A DNA stretch of 64,000 bases. Origin: Comamonas testosteroni. GTDB lineage: Bacteria > Pseudomonadota > Gammaproteobacteria > Burkholderiales > Burkholderiaceae_C. The position numbers were made by a program, and so were the translations under genes. Below the pieces are notes generated by a model. That model had not been told where the DNA came from. It did no database searches and was given only the letters and a program-made list of their open reading frames with translations. The stretch's first letter is position 1; each line of letters starts with the position of its first letter. The stretch lies in NCBI RefSeq assembly GCF_014076415.1, contig NZ_CP043568.1, forward strand, positions 4,526,001 through 4,590,000, in the 5' to 3' direction. Shown piece after piece: positions 1 to 7,199 of the stretch.

Positions 1-548
1 CCTTCCTGGCTCCAGCCAGAACGACCTCTGGCGATCAGCACATGCACATGCTGCCTCGGTCATTTCGGAGTGGTATCCCCATTCATTGACTCCCCCTCCT
101 AGCGCCGCCGAATAGGGTGTAGTGGCCAGCTCGGGCCTGCCTCATAAGGAAGAAGCCTCACAACCTTCCGTCCCGCCCACTTGTTGAACATCTCGAACAG
201 CTCTTGCAACGGGGCAACCTCATTCTTGTCACCGGCAATGAAGAGGCCGGCAAACGAATCCGCACCATGCCTATGTGCGACATGCGCAACTTCACGGCCG
301 CCCCATCCATGACTTTGATGAAGCGTCAAAGCTGCTGGATCGCAGCCATGTGAAAGCAGCGCGCAAGCTTTGCCCAAGAAGGACCACATGATCGAAATCA
401 GTCAGGTACAACTCCTTCCACCTCATGAAAGAAATTTCCCTATCAAGAAACCTTCAAACAAATACTTCAAATTCAAATATCATTTCAATTTCCAATGTCA
501 GACAAAGTATTCTTACGTATAAGAATCGAACGCAGCCAATAACAGCAT
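1..548. other. Left-edge region without a confident gene
   Basis: This stretch carries no gene I can defend. A minus-strand frame (about 99-389) could encode a 96-residue protein with no recognisable motif, no signal peptide and no clear ribosome-binding site. It could be a small hypothetical gene or the remnant of a larger one. From about 400 onwards the DNA turns AT-rich, which continues through the 3' flank of the response-regulator gene that ends at 549. Nothing resembling a tRNA or transposase was seen. Confidence 0.4.
99..389 (-). CDS. Possible small hypothetical protein (96 aa)
   Basis: An open frame of 96 codons on the minus strand, soluble in character, with a His-rich stretch near residues 24-41 and no motif I recognise. 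No Shine-Dalgarno sequence is evident before the ATG. It lies downstream of, and on the same strand as, the response-regulator gene but separated by 160 bases of AT-rich DNA. It may be spurious, or the remnant of an eroded gene; base composition alone does not decide it. Confidence 0.2.
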   Translation of the reverse strand: MWSFLGKACALLSHGCDPAALTLHQSHGWGGREVAHVAHRHGADSFAGLFIAGDKNEVAPLQELFEMFNKWAGRKVVRLLPYEAGPSWPLHPIRRR

Positions 549-1316
549 TCAAATAATTCCTATCAGGATTGCACATCTGACGGCTTGCGCTCTGGTTCTT
601 ACTTGCATTTTTCCGTAAATATTTTTTATATGCGTTGACACAGTCAAAGGGCTTATTTGCAAGGAGGAAGCAACCTCGAGAGAGCTCTTCCCTTGAGCTA
701 TCAACTTCAATATTTCCACCTCTCTTTCAGTCAGCGACTCAAAGCTCTTGTTTTTGAAGGTACTTTCCTCATGCAAATTGGCTTTGAATATTTTCGGAAT
801 GATTTTCTTCGCCACTACTGGAGATATAGCCGCTCCACCATTGGCCACTTCCAGCACCGCTTGCGAGTAACTTCCAAACCATGAGTTTTTCACCAGGTAT
901 CCAACAGCGCCTCTTTTAAGAGCATTCATTGCCGCATCATCGTTTTCACTTGCAGAAATTGCAATGCTCAGCACGTCGGGCCTCTTTAGTTGGATCGATT
1001 CCAGTAACTCTGTTCCTTGGCCTTCACCAATAGATAGGTCAATGAGGAGCACATCGAACTCTTGCAAAAAGACGTTCTTACGAGCCTCTCTGTAGCTGCA
1101 GGCCTGCCCGACCAGAAGAGTGCGCGGGTCACGCATGAGCTCCTGCGAGATCACATTGCTGACATGGCTGTCTTCGTCAACCAGAAAGACCTGCACGGGC
1201 TGGTTCTGCTGCCCCTTCATGTCGGACGGCCACATGCGCCCAGAGACTGTAGATGTGACTTCTGCACTTGCTGCATCATCAAACCGTGAGTTCATAAATG
1301 CGTCGGATAGATACAT
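549..1316 (-). CDS. LuxR/NarL-type response regulator, orphan
   Basis: Predicted two-component response regulator of 255 residues. A receiver domain covers roughly residues 41-160, with acidic pocket D47/D49, phospho-acceptor D93 (context LLIDLS), a Ser at the Thr/Ser switch position near 121-123 and the conserved Lys K143. A LuxR-type helix-turn-helix follows at about 193-250 (LTEREVEILKLIAQGKS, then the recognition helix with TVSTHIKNIYGK). I chose ATG 1316 because GGAG lies 6 bases upstream; the frame stays open to 1391. A 30-residue Ser/Ala-rich tail precedes the receiver. No histidine kinase is nearby. The gene is divergent from the exported-protein cassette beginning at 1835, so control of that cassette is a reasonable inference. 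Its base composition is more AT-rich than the rest of the window. Confidence 0.9.
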   Translation of the reverse strand: MYLSDAFMNSRFDDAASAEVTSTVSGRMWPSDMKGQQNQPVQVFLVDEDSHVSNVISQELMRDPRTLLVGQACSYREARKNVFLQEFDVLLIDLSIGEGQGTELLESIQLKRPDVLSIAISASENDDAAMNALKRGAVGYLVKNSWFGSYSQAVLEVANGGAAISPVVAKKIIPKIFKANLHEESTFKNKSFESLTEREVEILKLIAQGKSSLEVASSLQISPLTVSTHIKNIYGKMQVRTRAQAVRCAILIGII

Positions 1317-1834
1317 GTGACACTCCATTTGATGAGTCGATTGCCTAGGAATCTCGCGAAAAATAGAATTCGTCTCATTGAAAATCCACAAAAAACAAAT
1401 AAAGAAAAATAAGGTTCAGATTTTTACAAATTAATACTGGAATACAAGGTATTAAGCTGTTTTCATCAGAAAATAGATGTAAACCCTTTATTTTTGAAAC
1501 AATGGATAGATGAAATAAAAAGAAATATAGATTACATTTTTTAGCATTGTAAGAATTTTCCAACAAGCACTATTATTTCAATAGCACATCACCCACAAAC
1601 CACAACAAATCAATCATTTTTTTCATCATTTTTAATTCTTCAAAAAACATCTTTGAATGGGGGATTACTGTTTCCCCGTCGTTTTCTGAAACTGCCTTCA
1701 CCGAAAGCAGTTTTGGAACGTAACAAAGCACTCCAGAACTTGTTGACGGTTAACACTGGCCTTTGCGAAATTGCATAGGTCTCTCGCTCACACACTCTCA
1801 GTTTTCTGAGAACTCGCTATTCAAAGGAATGATC
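1317..1834. promoter_or_regulatory. AT-rich divergent regulatory region
   Basis: About 520 bases between the divergent response-regulator gene and the exported-protein cassette. From 1380 to 1680 the sequence is strikingly AT-rich (well under one-third G+C by eye) against a window that is otherwise around 60% or more. Near its cassette-proximal end is an 11-bp inverted repeat with a 3-base loop and one mismatch (arms 1689-1699 AAACTGCCTTC and 1703-1713 GAAAGCAGTTT). A TTGACG hexamer at 1743-1748 lies in a short imperfect palindrome (TGTTGACGGTTAACA). These are candidate regulator or promoter sites; no convincing -10/-35 pair could be fixed. AT-richness of this kind is typical of acquired DNA silenced by H-NS-like proteins; that link is inference. 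Confidence 0.5.
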
Positions 1835-2518
1835 ATGAAAAAGTCTCTGATTGCCATGGCGGTTATTGCGTTGGCTGGTGTTGCATCTGCTGCCGTGAGC
1901 AGCTCAAGCATTGCAGCCACAAACACGACGTCGAGCGCATCGTCTGCCACGCTGTCGGGAGCTGCCAGCTCGGGCAACGGAAGTGCGCTGAGCATGAATA
2001 GTGCAACCTCCGGTGCAACGTCGAATGCAAACGCTGCTGGAGGTGCGATCGGCGCAGGCGGTTTTGGCATCGGTGGGGCAGCTGTCGACGGTAGCGCAAC
2101 TACTTTTGGTAATGTGAAGAGCCTTTCCGCAACCACCGGCAACGGTGTTGCTGGCGGCGTAGCGGCTACCAATGCCAATGCGGGCTCGGCTGCTGCTGCC
2201 GGCTATAACGCAGGACCCGTCAACGGTACTGCGTTCGGCGGCGCCTCTTCTCAGACCGCGAATGTTGCTGCAACTGGCGCAGGCCCTGGCGGCGGCTTGG
2301 CCTACGTCAACAACAATGCTGGCACCACCTCCGGCTACAACGCCACATCGGGAGCCATTTCCTCACCTTGGGGCTCGTTGACCAACACCACATCGAACGC
2401 AGGCTCTGTGGGTACCGTCCACCAAAATGCCGGCTCCTGGGGTAACGCGGGCTACTTCTCCAACGGTGGCGGCACCTCCGGTACTGCTGGTGCAGGCTCT
2501 ACTGCCAATGCCAACTAA
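1835..2518 (+). CDS. Exported Gly/Ala/Ser/Asn-rich low-complexity protein
   Basis: A 227-residue protein with a clear Sec signal peptide (MKKSLIAMAVIALAGVASA, cleavage near residue 19). The mature chain consists almost entirely of Gly, Ala, Ser, Thr and Asn, with very few charged residues, no Cys, and aromatic residues mostly in the C-terminal half. Short degenerate repeats such as NANAG, GAGG and TTSNAG recur. ATG 1835 is preceded by AAAGGA at a good distance; an upstream in-frame ATG at 1829 is less well placed. This composition is seen in fibre-forming, amyloid-like or glycine-rich matrix proteins, but I recognise no family. It heads a same-strand cassette with 2595 and 3366, both also exported, and is divergent from a LuxR-type regulator, an arrangement reminiscent of csgD with curli genes. 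An extracellular structural role is inference. Confidence 0.75.
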   Translation: MKKSLIAMAVIALAGVASAAVSSSSIAATNTTSSASSATLSGAASSGNGSALSMNSATSGATSNANAAGGAIGAGGFGIGGAAVDGSATTFGNVKSLSATTGNGVAGGVAATNANAGSAAAAGYNAGPVNGTAFGGASSQTANVAATGAGPGGGLAYVNNNAGTTSGYNATSGAISSPWGSLTNTTSNAGSVGTVHQNAGSWGNAGYFSNGGGTSGTAGAGSTANAN

Positions 2519-2594
2519 GGCAGCTGTCCCAAGATAGTTGTGTTTGTCCCGGGCCTGGCTGCCTGGCCGGGCTCGGGCAACGTAGGAGCAAAGC

Positions 2595-3335
2595 ATGAAA
2601 TTCTCAATAGCTCTGTTAAGTCTTTGCGTTCCTTTGTGCAGTTATGCGCAAAATGCCGACAGCAGCGCGCAAAGCTCCTCTAGCTCCTCTTCCGTGGGGG
2701 CGCAACAGAATCAGTCGGTCACCATTGTCAATCCGGTCGTTGCCCCGGCGGAAAGTCGATCTGTATCCACGATGGACAGCAGATCCACTTCAACCTCCGA
2801 TCAAAACATAACAACGAACGGCACGACCACCCAGAACCTGAACAGCACTGTGTCCGGAACGTCCAAGAACATTGTGGAGTACACAGGCACTTACACCATG
2901 AAGAACGTTCCCAGCGTGAACGGCCCCAACCTCACGACCAGCAACGACACCTGCATGGGTAGCAGCAGCGGCAGTGCCAACGGCCCTGGCTTTGGCGTGA
3001 GCTTCGGCACAACCTGGACGGACGAGCATTGCAAACGCCTGAAAATGAGCCGTGAGCTCTGGAACAAGGGCATGAAGGCAGCCTCGCTGGCTATGGACTG
3101 CATGGATCCTGCCGCTCGCGTGGCACTGGAGATCACGGGTTCGAAGTGCCCACAATCCATGACCGTAGAAGAGCGGCGCAACAACTACGGGCCGGATGCT
3201 TCGGCACAAGGTAGCCCCACGCCCGCTTCAGTCCCCGCAGAGGTTCAGTCAAGTTTGGCACCTGAAGTCACTCGCCCCTCGCTTGTAACATCTGTGATGG
3301 AAGATCCACGTACAGCACAGCTGTACGACAATTAG
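2595..3335 (+). CDS. Exported Ser/Thr-rich protein with four-cysteine domain
   Basis: A 246-residue protein with a signal peptide (residues 1-18, ending CSYA). A Ser/Thr/Gln/Asn-rich low-complexity region follows (about 20-95), then a compact domain at about 97-187 with four cysteines: C120, C146, C169 and C185. Its core reads NDTCMGSSSG ... GFGVSFGTTW ... C-x(22)-C and it ends in SKCP. A Pro/Ser-rich tail closes the chain. AGGAG lies 6 bases before the ATG. The gene follows the Gly/Ala-rich protein by 76 bases and precedes a third exported protein by 30 bases, so the three are probably co-transcribed. I cannot name the family. The cysteine pattern suggests a disulphide-stabilised periplasmic or surface domain, perhaps an assembly or nucleator partner of the upstream protein; this is inference. 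Confidence 0.75.
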   Translation: MKFSIALLSLCVPLCSYAQNADSSAQSSSSSSSVGAQQNQSVTIVNPVVAPAESRSVSTMDSRSTSTSDQNITTNGTTTQNLNSTVSGTSKNIVEYTGTYTMKNVPSVNGPNLTTSNDTCMGSSSGSANGPGFGVSFGTTWTDEHCKRLKMSRELWNKGMKAASLAMDCMDPAARVALEITGSKCPQSMTVEERRNNYGPDASAQGSPTPASVPAEVQSSLAPEVTRPSLVTSVMEDPRTAQLYDN

Positions 3336-3365
3336 TGGGCGTGATTCCTAATCTAGGAGGCCGCG

Positions 3366-3698
3366 ATGGGCAAGACTCTAGCTCTTTTAGCGATTGCACT
3401 ATGCTGCGCTTCGTCTTTGGCTGCACCCGACTCCAGGGCCATCAATGAACCGTTGAGCATTCAACGCCAGATCTTCGGAAGTGGCGAGCAAGGTGCAGCA
3501 GGCTCGCAGCAAGCAGAGCCAGTAGGTGACTATGGGGTATGGCATGTGCCGCAGTACCTGCCTGGTTACCCTACTGCAGCAACTATCTGGCCCCGCGCCA
3601 TACCTGTGAAATGCAAGGACAGGCAATGCGAAGGCTATGTGATTACCCCGCAGATGGGGCCAGGTGAGTACCTGTTTTTCGTGCCTACAAGCGAATAG
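3366..3698 (+). CDS. Small exported protein, third gene of the cassette
   Basis: A 110-residue protein beginning with a signal peptide (MGKTLALLAIALCCASSLAA). The mature part is about 90 residues with a conserved-looking C-terminal half: GVWHVPQYLPGYPTAATIWP, a close cysteine pair (VKCKDRQCEGY) and an aromatic end (GEYLFFVP). AGGAGG sits directly upstream, the strongest ribosome-binding site in the cassette. No known domain is recognised. Two tandem hairpins follow the stop codon, which marks this as the last gene of the unit. Its size, export signal and position suggest an accessory or chaperone-like role for the two upstream products, but this is only inference from context. Confidence 0.7.
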   Translation: MGKTLALLAIALCCASSLAAPDSRAINEPLSIQRQIFGSGEQGAAGSQQAEPVGDYGVWHVPQYLPGYPTAATIWPRAIPVKCKDRQCEGYVITPQMGPGEYLFFVPTSE

Positions 3699-3723
3699 AC
3701 TGGTCAAAGGCATAACAGGACGG

Positions 3724-3786
3724 CAGCACCCCATTGGTGCTGACAGCAACTCACCTAACAAGGGCGGGCTTCAACCCGCCCTTGTT
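3724..3786 (+). terminator. Tandem hairpins ending the exported-protein cassette
   Basis: Two perfect stem-loops follow the third cassette gene. The first has arms 3724-3730 (CAGCACC) and 3736-3742 (GGTGCTG). The second is a 12-bp perfect stem with a 6-base loop, arms 3757-3768 (AACAAGGGCGGG) and 3775-3786 (CCCGCCCTTGTT). There is no long T tract after the second stem, so termination may be partial or work from either direction. Confidence 0.65.
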
Positions 3787-4582
3787 GATTGGTGCTCTGC
3801 AAATATGCTGCCACTCAGCACCGATAGCGACACCAGAAAAGTATCTGCCGATAAAGCGACTTAGCCTCGCCCCCCATGTCGACATCATGGGCGCAACGCG
3901 TTTTTGTCCAAAGGAACGCCACGACAATTTTTTGCGCCTAAATATCGAATACAATCCGCATCCCTCCAGGGCGAGTGCTGGGAATTGAAATCCCGCAGCA
4001 GGGCGTTCCGGTCCAATCCGGCACGACATACCCAAGCCGAGAAGGCAGCCTCGCGCCATCCAGCCTTCCGTTCTCCACGCGAAAAGCCGGCGAATCAATG
4101 ACGCCACAGCCGCATGCCTTTCCCTTGCCGGGGTAAGGCAGGATCTCTCTTGCTCGCTCATCTTTTCGAAGTTGCACAGTCACTGTGCATAACTTTGCAT
4201 AATCTGGTGCAGACCTATATCTTGCAATGCCATGCTCAGCACCGACAGCATCACCCATCTGGCAAACATCCATTCGCTTCCAGCCTTTAGCACATAGCAG
4301 GTCACCAGGTTCATTTCTCTCTGAAAAATGCTTTTTGAGCATCGCTGCGCCAGTACTGTCAACGAGATCCTTTGCTGTCAATCCGAGCAACCCTGGCTTG
4401 AGTCAAGCCACAAAAAAAGCGCTGTCCATGGCAGCGCTTTTTTCCACAGATCATGTGGACATGATTGTGGATATCCGGTGAAATCCTGGTGATAACAGCA
4501 CACAAGCCCTTGTACTTGCGGGTTGAAAGGTAGGTTGCCTCCAAATCAGGCAATTGCAAATCAAGGGTTAACCCCGGGCATT
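3787..4582. other. Gap without a confident gene, containing one terminator
   Basis: About 800 bases in which neither strand gives a gene I can support. A minus-strand frame at 3938-4390 (150 codons) has no recognisable motif and no good ribosome-binding site; it may be a decayed gene. The only clear structure is the hairpin at 4412-4443. No transposase, integrase, tRNA or repeat unit was identified, although the position beside the AT-rich accessory segment fits a boundary of acquired DNA. Confidence 0.4.
4412..4443. terminator. Bidirectional intrinsic terminator
   Basis: Seven A residues followed by GCGCTG (arm 4412-4424), a 7-base loop, then CAGCGC followed by six T residues (4432-4443). 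The stem carries A-rich and T-rich flanks on both sides and should terminate transcription from either strand. On the minus strand it lies about 140 bases beyond the stop of the small gene at 4583-4801. Confidence 0.8.
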
Positions 4583-4801
4583 TCAGAGCTGGCGCCGGAT
4601 CACCATACGTCCCGACTCGGTGATATGCCAGTGCTTTTCTGCATCCTGCTCCACCAGCCCCCGCTCCAGCAGGCGCCTGGAGAGATATTCCTTGGCGGCA
4701 GACCACAGGGAGACATCCTCACCCAGCTCCAGCTTCTTGAGTGTTTCCAATTCATCGACCGTAGGTTCATACACAGGTGCGCGATAGACTGCGGTTTGCA
4801 T
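4583..4801 (-). CDS. Small hypothetical protein, winged-helix-like
   Basis: A 72-residue protein. ATG 4801 is chosen because GGAGA lies 7 bases upstream, although the frame continues open to 4960. The sequence is mixed charged/aliphatic with a plausible helix (DELETLKKLELGEDVSLWSA), a basic stretch (KEYLSRRLLERGLVE) and a short C-terminal segment (HWHITESGRMVIRRQL) that together look like a small winged-helix fold. No family can be named. It stands alone, divergent from the LrgA/LrgB pair, and is followed by the terminator at 4412-4443. The function is unknown. Confidence 0.65.
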   Translation of the reverse strand: MQTAVYRAPVYEPTVDELETLKKLELGEDVSLWSAAKEYLSRRLLERGLVEQDAEKHWHITESGRMVIRRQL

Positions 4802-4997
4802 GGTGACTTCTCCTAAGCTCGTGCGATGACTGGCCGCTCCGGCTCCTAAGCGCCTGAGATCCAAGATAAACCTGTCATCTGCGACGCGCAATAGCTGCAC
4901 GCCTGCTTTACCTTTATTCACCCGACAATCCCCACCACACCGACCTGGCAGCCCAGCCATCGGCTGCGACTCTTCATTTCAGGAGCTGACCACCTTT

Positions 4998-5387
4998 ATG
5001 CTGTATGCGCTTGCTGTACTTTTCGCCTTTCAGCTACTGGGAGAGTTCCTGGCCCGCGTCACGGGCCTACCCCTGCCCGGTGCGCTGATCGGCATCCTGC
5101 TTTTGCTGCTGGGTCTGCTGTTTTACAAACGCCTACCCAAGACACTGGAAGATACTGCCCAGGTTCTGTTGCAGAACATGATGCTGCTTTTCATCCCCGT
5201 CATTGCGGGAGTGATGCTGGAATTCGACCACCTGCGCCGCGAATGGCTGCCGTTTGTGCTGGCCTGCATTGCCGGAGCTGCCATCACATTCACCGCAACC
5301 GCCCTCACCTTCCGCTTCTGCCTGCAGCGCCAGCGCACTCGCAAGCCGGATGACGATTCCGCCGCAAAGCAGGAGCCCGGCGCATGA
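4998..5387 (+). CDS. CidA/LrgA family membrane protein
   Basis: A 129-residue integral membrane protein with about four hydrophobic segments (roughly residues 5-25, 30-48, 60-80 and 88-112) and a charged C-terminus. The TGLPLPGALIGILLLLLGLLFYK segment near residues 18-40 and the later MMLLFIPVIAGVM are typical of the CidA/LrgA (holin-like) family. The stop overlaps the start of the LrgB gene by four bases (ATGA at 5384-5387), so the two are translationally coupled. In characterised bacteria such pairs influence murein hydrolase activity, autolysis, or export of pyruvate/glycolate-like acids; which applies here cannot be read from the sequence. Confidence 0.9.
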   Translation: MLYALAVLFAFQLLGEFLARVTGLPLPGALIGILLLLLGLLFYKRLPKTLEDTAQVLLQNMMLLFIPVIAGVMLEFDHLRREWLPFVLACIAGAAITFTATALTFRFCLQRQRTRKPDDDSAAKQEPGA

Positions 5388-6124
5388 GCACACCTTTGCT
5401 TGAACGCCTGCACACCGCCTGGCTGAGCCTGGCCGAAGGCTCGCCCCTGCCCTGGCTGGTGCTGACCATGCTGGTCTATATGGCGGCCATGGCCATCTAC
5501 CGAAAAAGCGGCAACCGCCCCATGCTGATTCCGGTGTTTACCGGCGTGGTCGTCATCGTCGCGATTCTGTTGCTCACGGGCACGCCTTATGAAACCTATC
5601 GAAACGGCGTATCCCTGCTGGGTCTGATGATAGGCCCGGCCACCGTGGCCCTGGCGATCCCGCTGTACGCCCAGCGCGAGCGCATCAGTCAGCTGTGGTT
5701 GCCCATCAGTGTCGCGTTGCTGGTGGGCTGTCTGGTCGCTCTTTTTTCAGCGCTGGGCATTGCCTGGGCCTTTGGCGGCTCGCAAGCTACGCTGATCGCC
5801 GTGGCGCCCAAGTCGGCCACCATTCCCATCGCCCTGCCCATGGCCGAGCGCTTTGGCGGAACACCCTCGCTGGCCGCCGTGGCCGTGGCCATTACCGGCA
5901 TCAGCGGCACCATGATGGCACCGCTGCTGTGCCGCGTCCTGCGTCTCAAGGATCCAGCGGTTCAGGGCTTTGCCATCGGACTTACGGCCCATGCGATTGG
6001 CACGGCACGCGCCATTCAGCTCAACCCCACGGCCGCAGCATTCTCCGCTTTGGCCATGGGCTTGAACGGCGTGGCAACGGCTGTACTGATGCCACTGGTG
6101 CTGGCGATTACCCCTTGGATCTAA
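5384..6124 (+). CDS. LrgB family protein
   Basis: A 246-residue hydrophobic protein with several membrane segments and the hallmark LrgB features GPATVALAIPLY (near residues 84-95), APKSATIPIALPMAERFGG in the middle and AITGISGTMMAPLL. The C-terminal part AIGTARAIQLNPTAAAFSALAMGLNG is also typical. It overlaps the CidA/LrgA gene by four bases and the pair is expected to work together in the inner membrane. A 14-bp perfect hairpin immediately after the stop ends the unit. No LysR-type CidR or two-component LytSR regulator lies directly beside it, so its control is unclear. Confidence 0.92.
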   Translation: MSTPLLERLHTAWLSLAEGSPLPWLVLTMLVYMAAMAIYRKSGNRPMLIPVFTGVVVIVAILLLTGTPYETYRNGVSLLGLMIGPATVALAIPLYAQRERISQLWLPISVALLVGCLVALFSALGIAWAFGGSQATLIAVAPKSATIPIALPMAERFGGTPSLAAVAVAITGISGTMMAPLLCRVLRLKDPAVQGFAIGLTAHAIGTARAIQLNPTAAAFSALAMGLNGVATAVLMPLVLAITPWI

Positions 6125-6127
6125 AAC

Positions 6128-6171
6128 AATAGCTGCCAGCGCTTGGTAAATAACCGCTGGCAGCTATTTTT
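6128..6171. terminator. Bidirectional terminator (member of a dispersed repeat family)
   Basis: A perfect 14-bp stem: arm 6128-6141 (AATAGCTGCCAGCG) and arm 6155-6168 (CGCTGGCAGCTATT), with a 13-base loop and a T run after it. It sits between convergent genes (LrgB and the DMT exporter) and can serve both. The arm sequence recurs in related form at 9691, 45383 and 61519. Confidence 0.85.
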
Positions 6172-6173
6172 GA

Positions 6174-7130
6174 CTAACTTTTACGCTCGCTACGTCGGTA
6201 GGCTGCAAGCGCCCCAAGAATCAGCGCCATCCCCAGCCACTGCACCGGCTGCGGCTTGGCACCAAACCAGAGCAAATCCACCAGCAAAGCCATGACGGGG
6301 TAAATAAAGGACAGGCCGGCGATCGCCTGCGCCTGAAGTCTTTGAAATGCCGTGTACATCAGCGTGTACATCCAGGCCGTATGCACCAGGCCCAGCAACA
6401 GCACCGCAACCCAGACCTTGGGACTGAAGAGTGCCTGGGCGCGCAGCTCCCACACCCAGGGCAGCAAGCTCAGCGCCCCCACCAGCATCTGCAGCATGGC
6501 AATCTGCGCCGGCGCAAGCCGCCTGAGCCGCTGTGTGGCCAGGGTGGCCATGGCATAAAGACCGGCGGCCAGCAGTGCCAGCACAATGCCCAGGGATTGC
6601 CCTTGCGACGCCTGCTGGTCAGTCAGCCCGATCAGACCGCTGCTCAAACCTACGCCTACCAGTGCCAATACCAGCCATGGCAGCCGACTGAGAGGCAGAG
6701 GCTCGCCCTGCAACAGAGCCGCCAGCAGCAACAGCAAGAAGGGCTGTACGTGATAGACCACCGTGGCAATGGCAATGCCGCTGTATTCATAGGCACGAAA
6801 CAGGCACAGCCAATTGACGATGAGCGCCGCCGCCCCTAGCAAGAGCCAGCCGCTCTCGCGCCAGGTCGGCCTGGACCACTGGCCAGACCAAAGCACCCAG
6901 GCTGCCAGCCCGAGGCCGCCGAGCAGACAACGCAACCACACCACCCACAGCACAGGCAGGCCGCTCTCCAACACCAGCAGGCCAATGGTTCCGGAAAGCG
7001 CCATGGCCAGCACCATGCGCCAGTTGCCGCCAGCTGCATTGGACGGAGAGGTGGCGGCCAAAGCTGGTTTGGAAGCCAGCACTTGCAAAGAGGAAGAGGT
7101 CTGGGAAGTCATGATGGCATGGTCCATCAA
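6174..7130 (-). CDS. DMT superfamily (EamA) transporter
   Basis: A 318-residue inner-membrane protein with about ten hydrophobic segments and the two-fold EamA repeat. The first repeat starts around residue 38 and the second around residue 180, where SLGIVLALLAAGLYAMATLATQ opens it. It is most like exporters of amino acids or small metabolites in the drug/metabolite transporter superfamily; the substrate cannot be told. The start may be ATG 7130 or ATG 7112, neither with a strong ribosome-binding site. It is divergent from a LysR regulator with only 69 bases between the two starts, so that regulator probably controls it. It converges on the LrgB gene across a shared terminator. Confidence 0.9.
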   Translation of the reverse strand: MMDHAIMTSQTSSSLQVLASKPALAATSPSNAAGGNWRMVLAMALSGTIGLLVLESGLPVLWVVWLRCLLGGLGLAAWVLWSGQWSRPTWRESGWLLLGAAALIVNWLCLFRAYEYSGIAIATVVYHVQPFLLLLLAALLQGEPLPLSRLPWLVLALVGVGLSSGLIGLTDQQASQGQSLGIVLALLAAGLYAMATLATQRLRRLAPAQIAMLQMLVGALSLLPWVWELRAQALFSPKVWVAVLLLGLVHTAWMYTLMYTAFQRLQAQAIAGLSFIYPVMALLVDLLWFGAKPQPVQWLGMALILGALAAYRRSERKS

Positions 7131-7199
7131 TCACACTCAAGCATCAATACAGCCTTATTCCACTTACTATTACCTATAAATCAACAATCAATCCGAACC

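Noticed and set aside
3938..4390. 150-codon minus-strand frame
   Set aside because: No recognisable motif and no ribosome-binding site; could be a decayed gene but not supportable as a CDS.
1..4500. Prophage or integrative element at the left end
   Set aside because: No integrase, capsid, portal, tail or replication gene and no tRNA attachment site is visible; only composition and gene content suggest acquisition.
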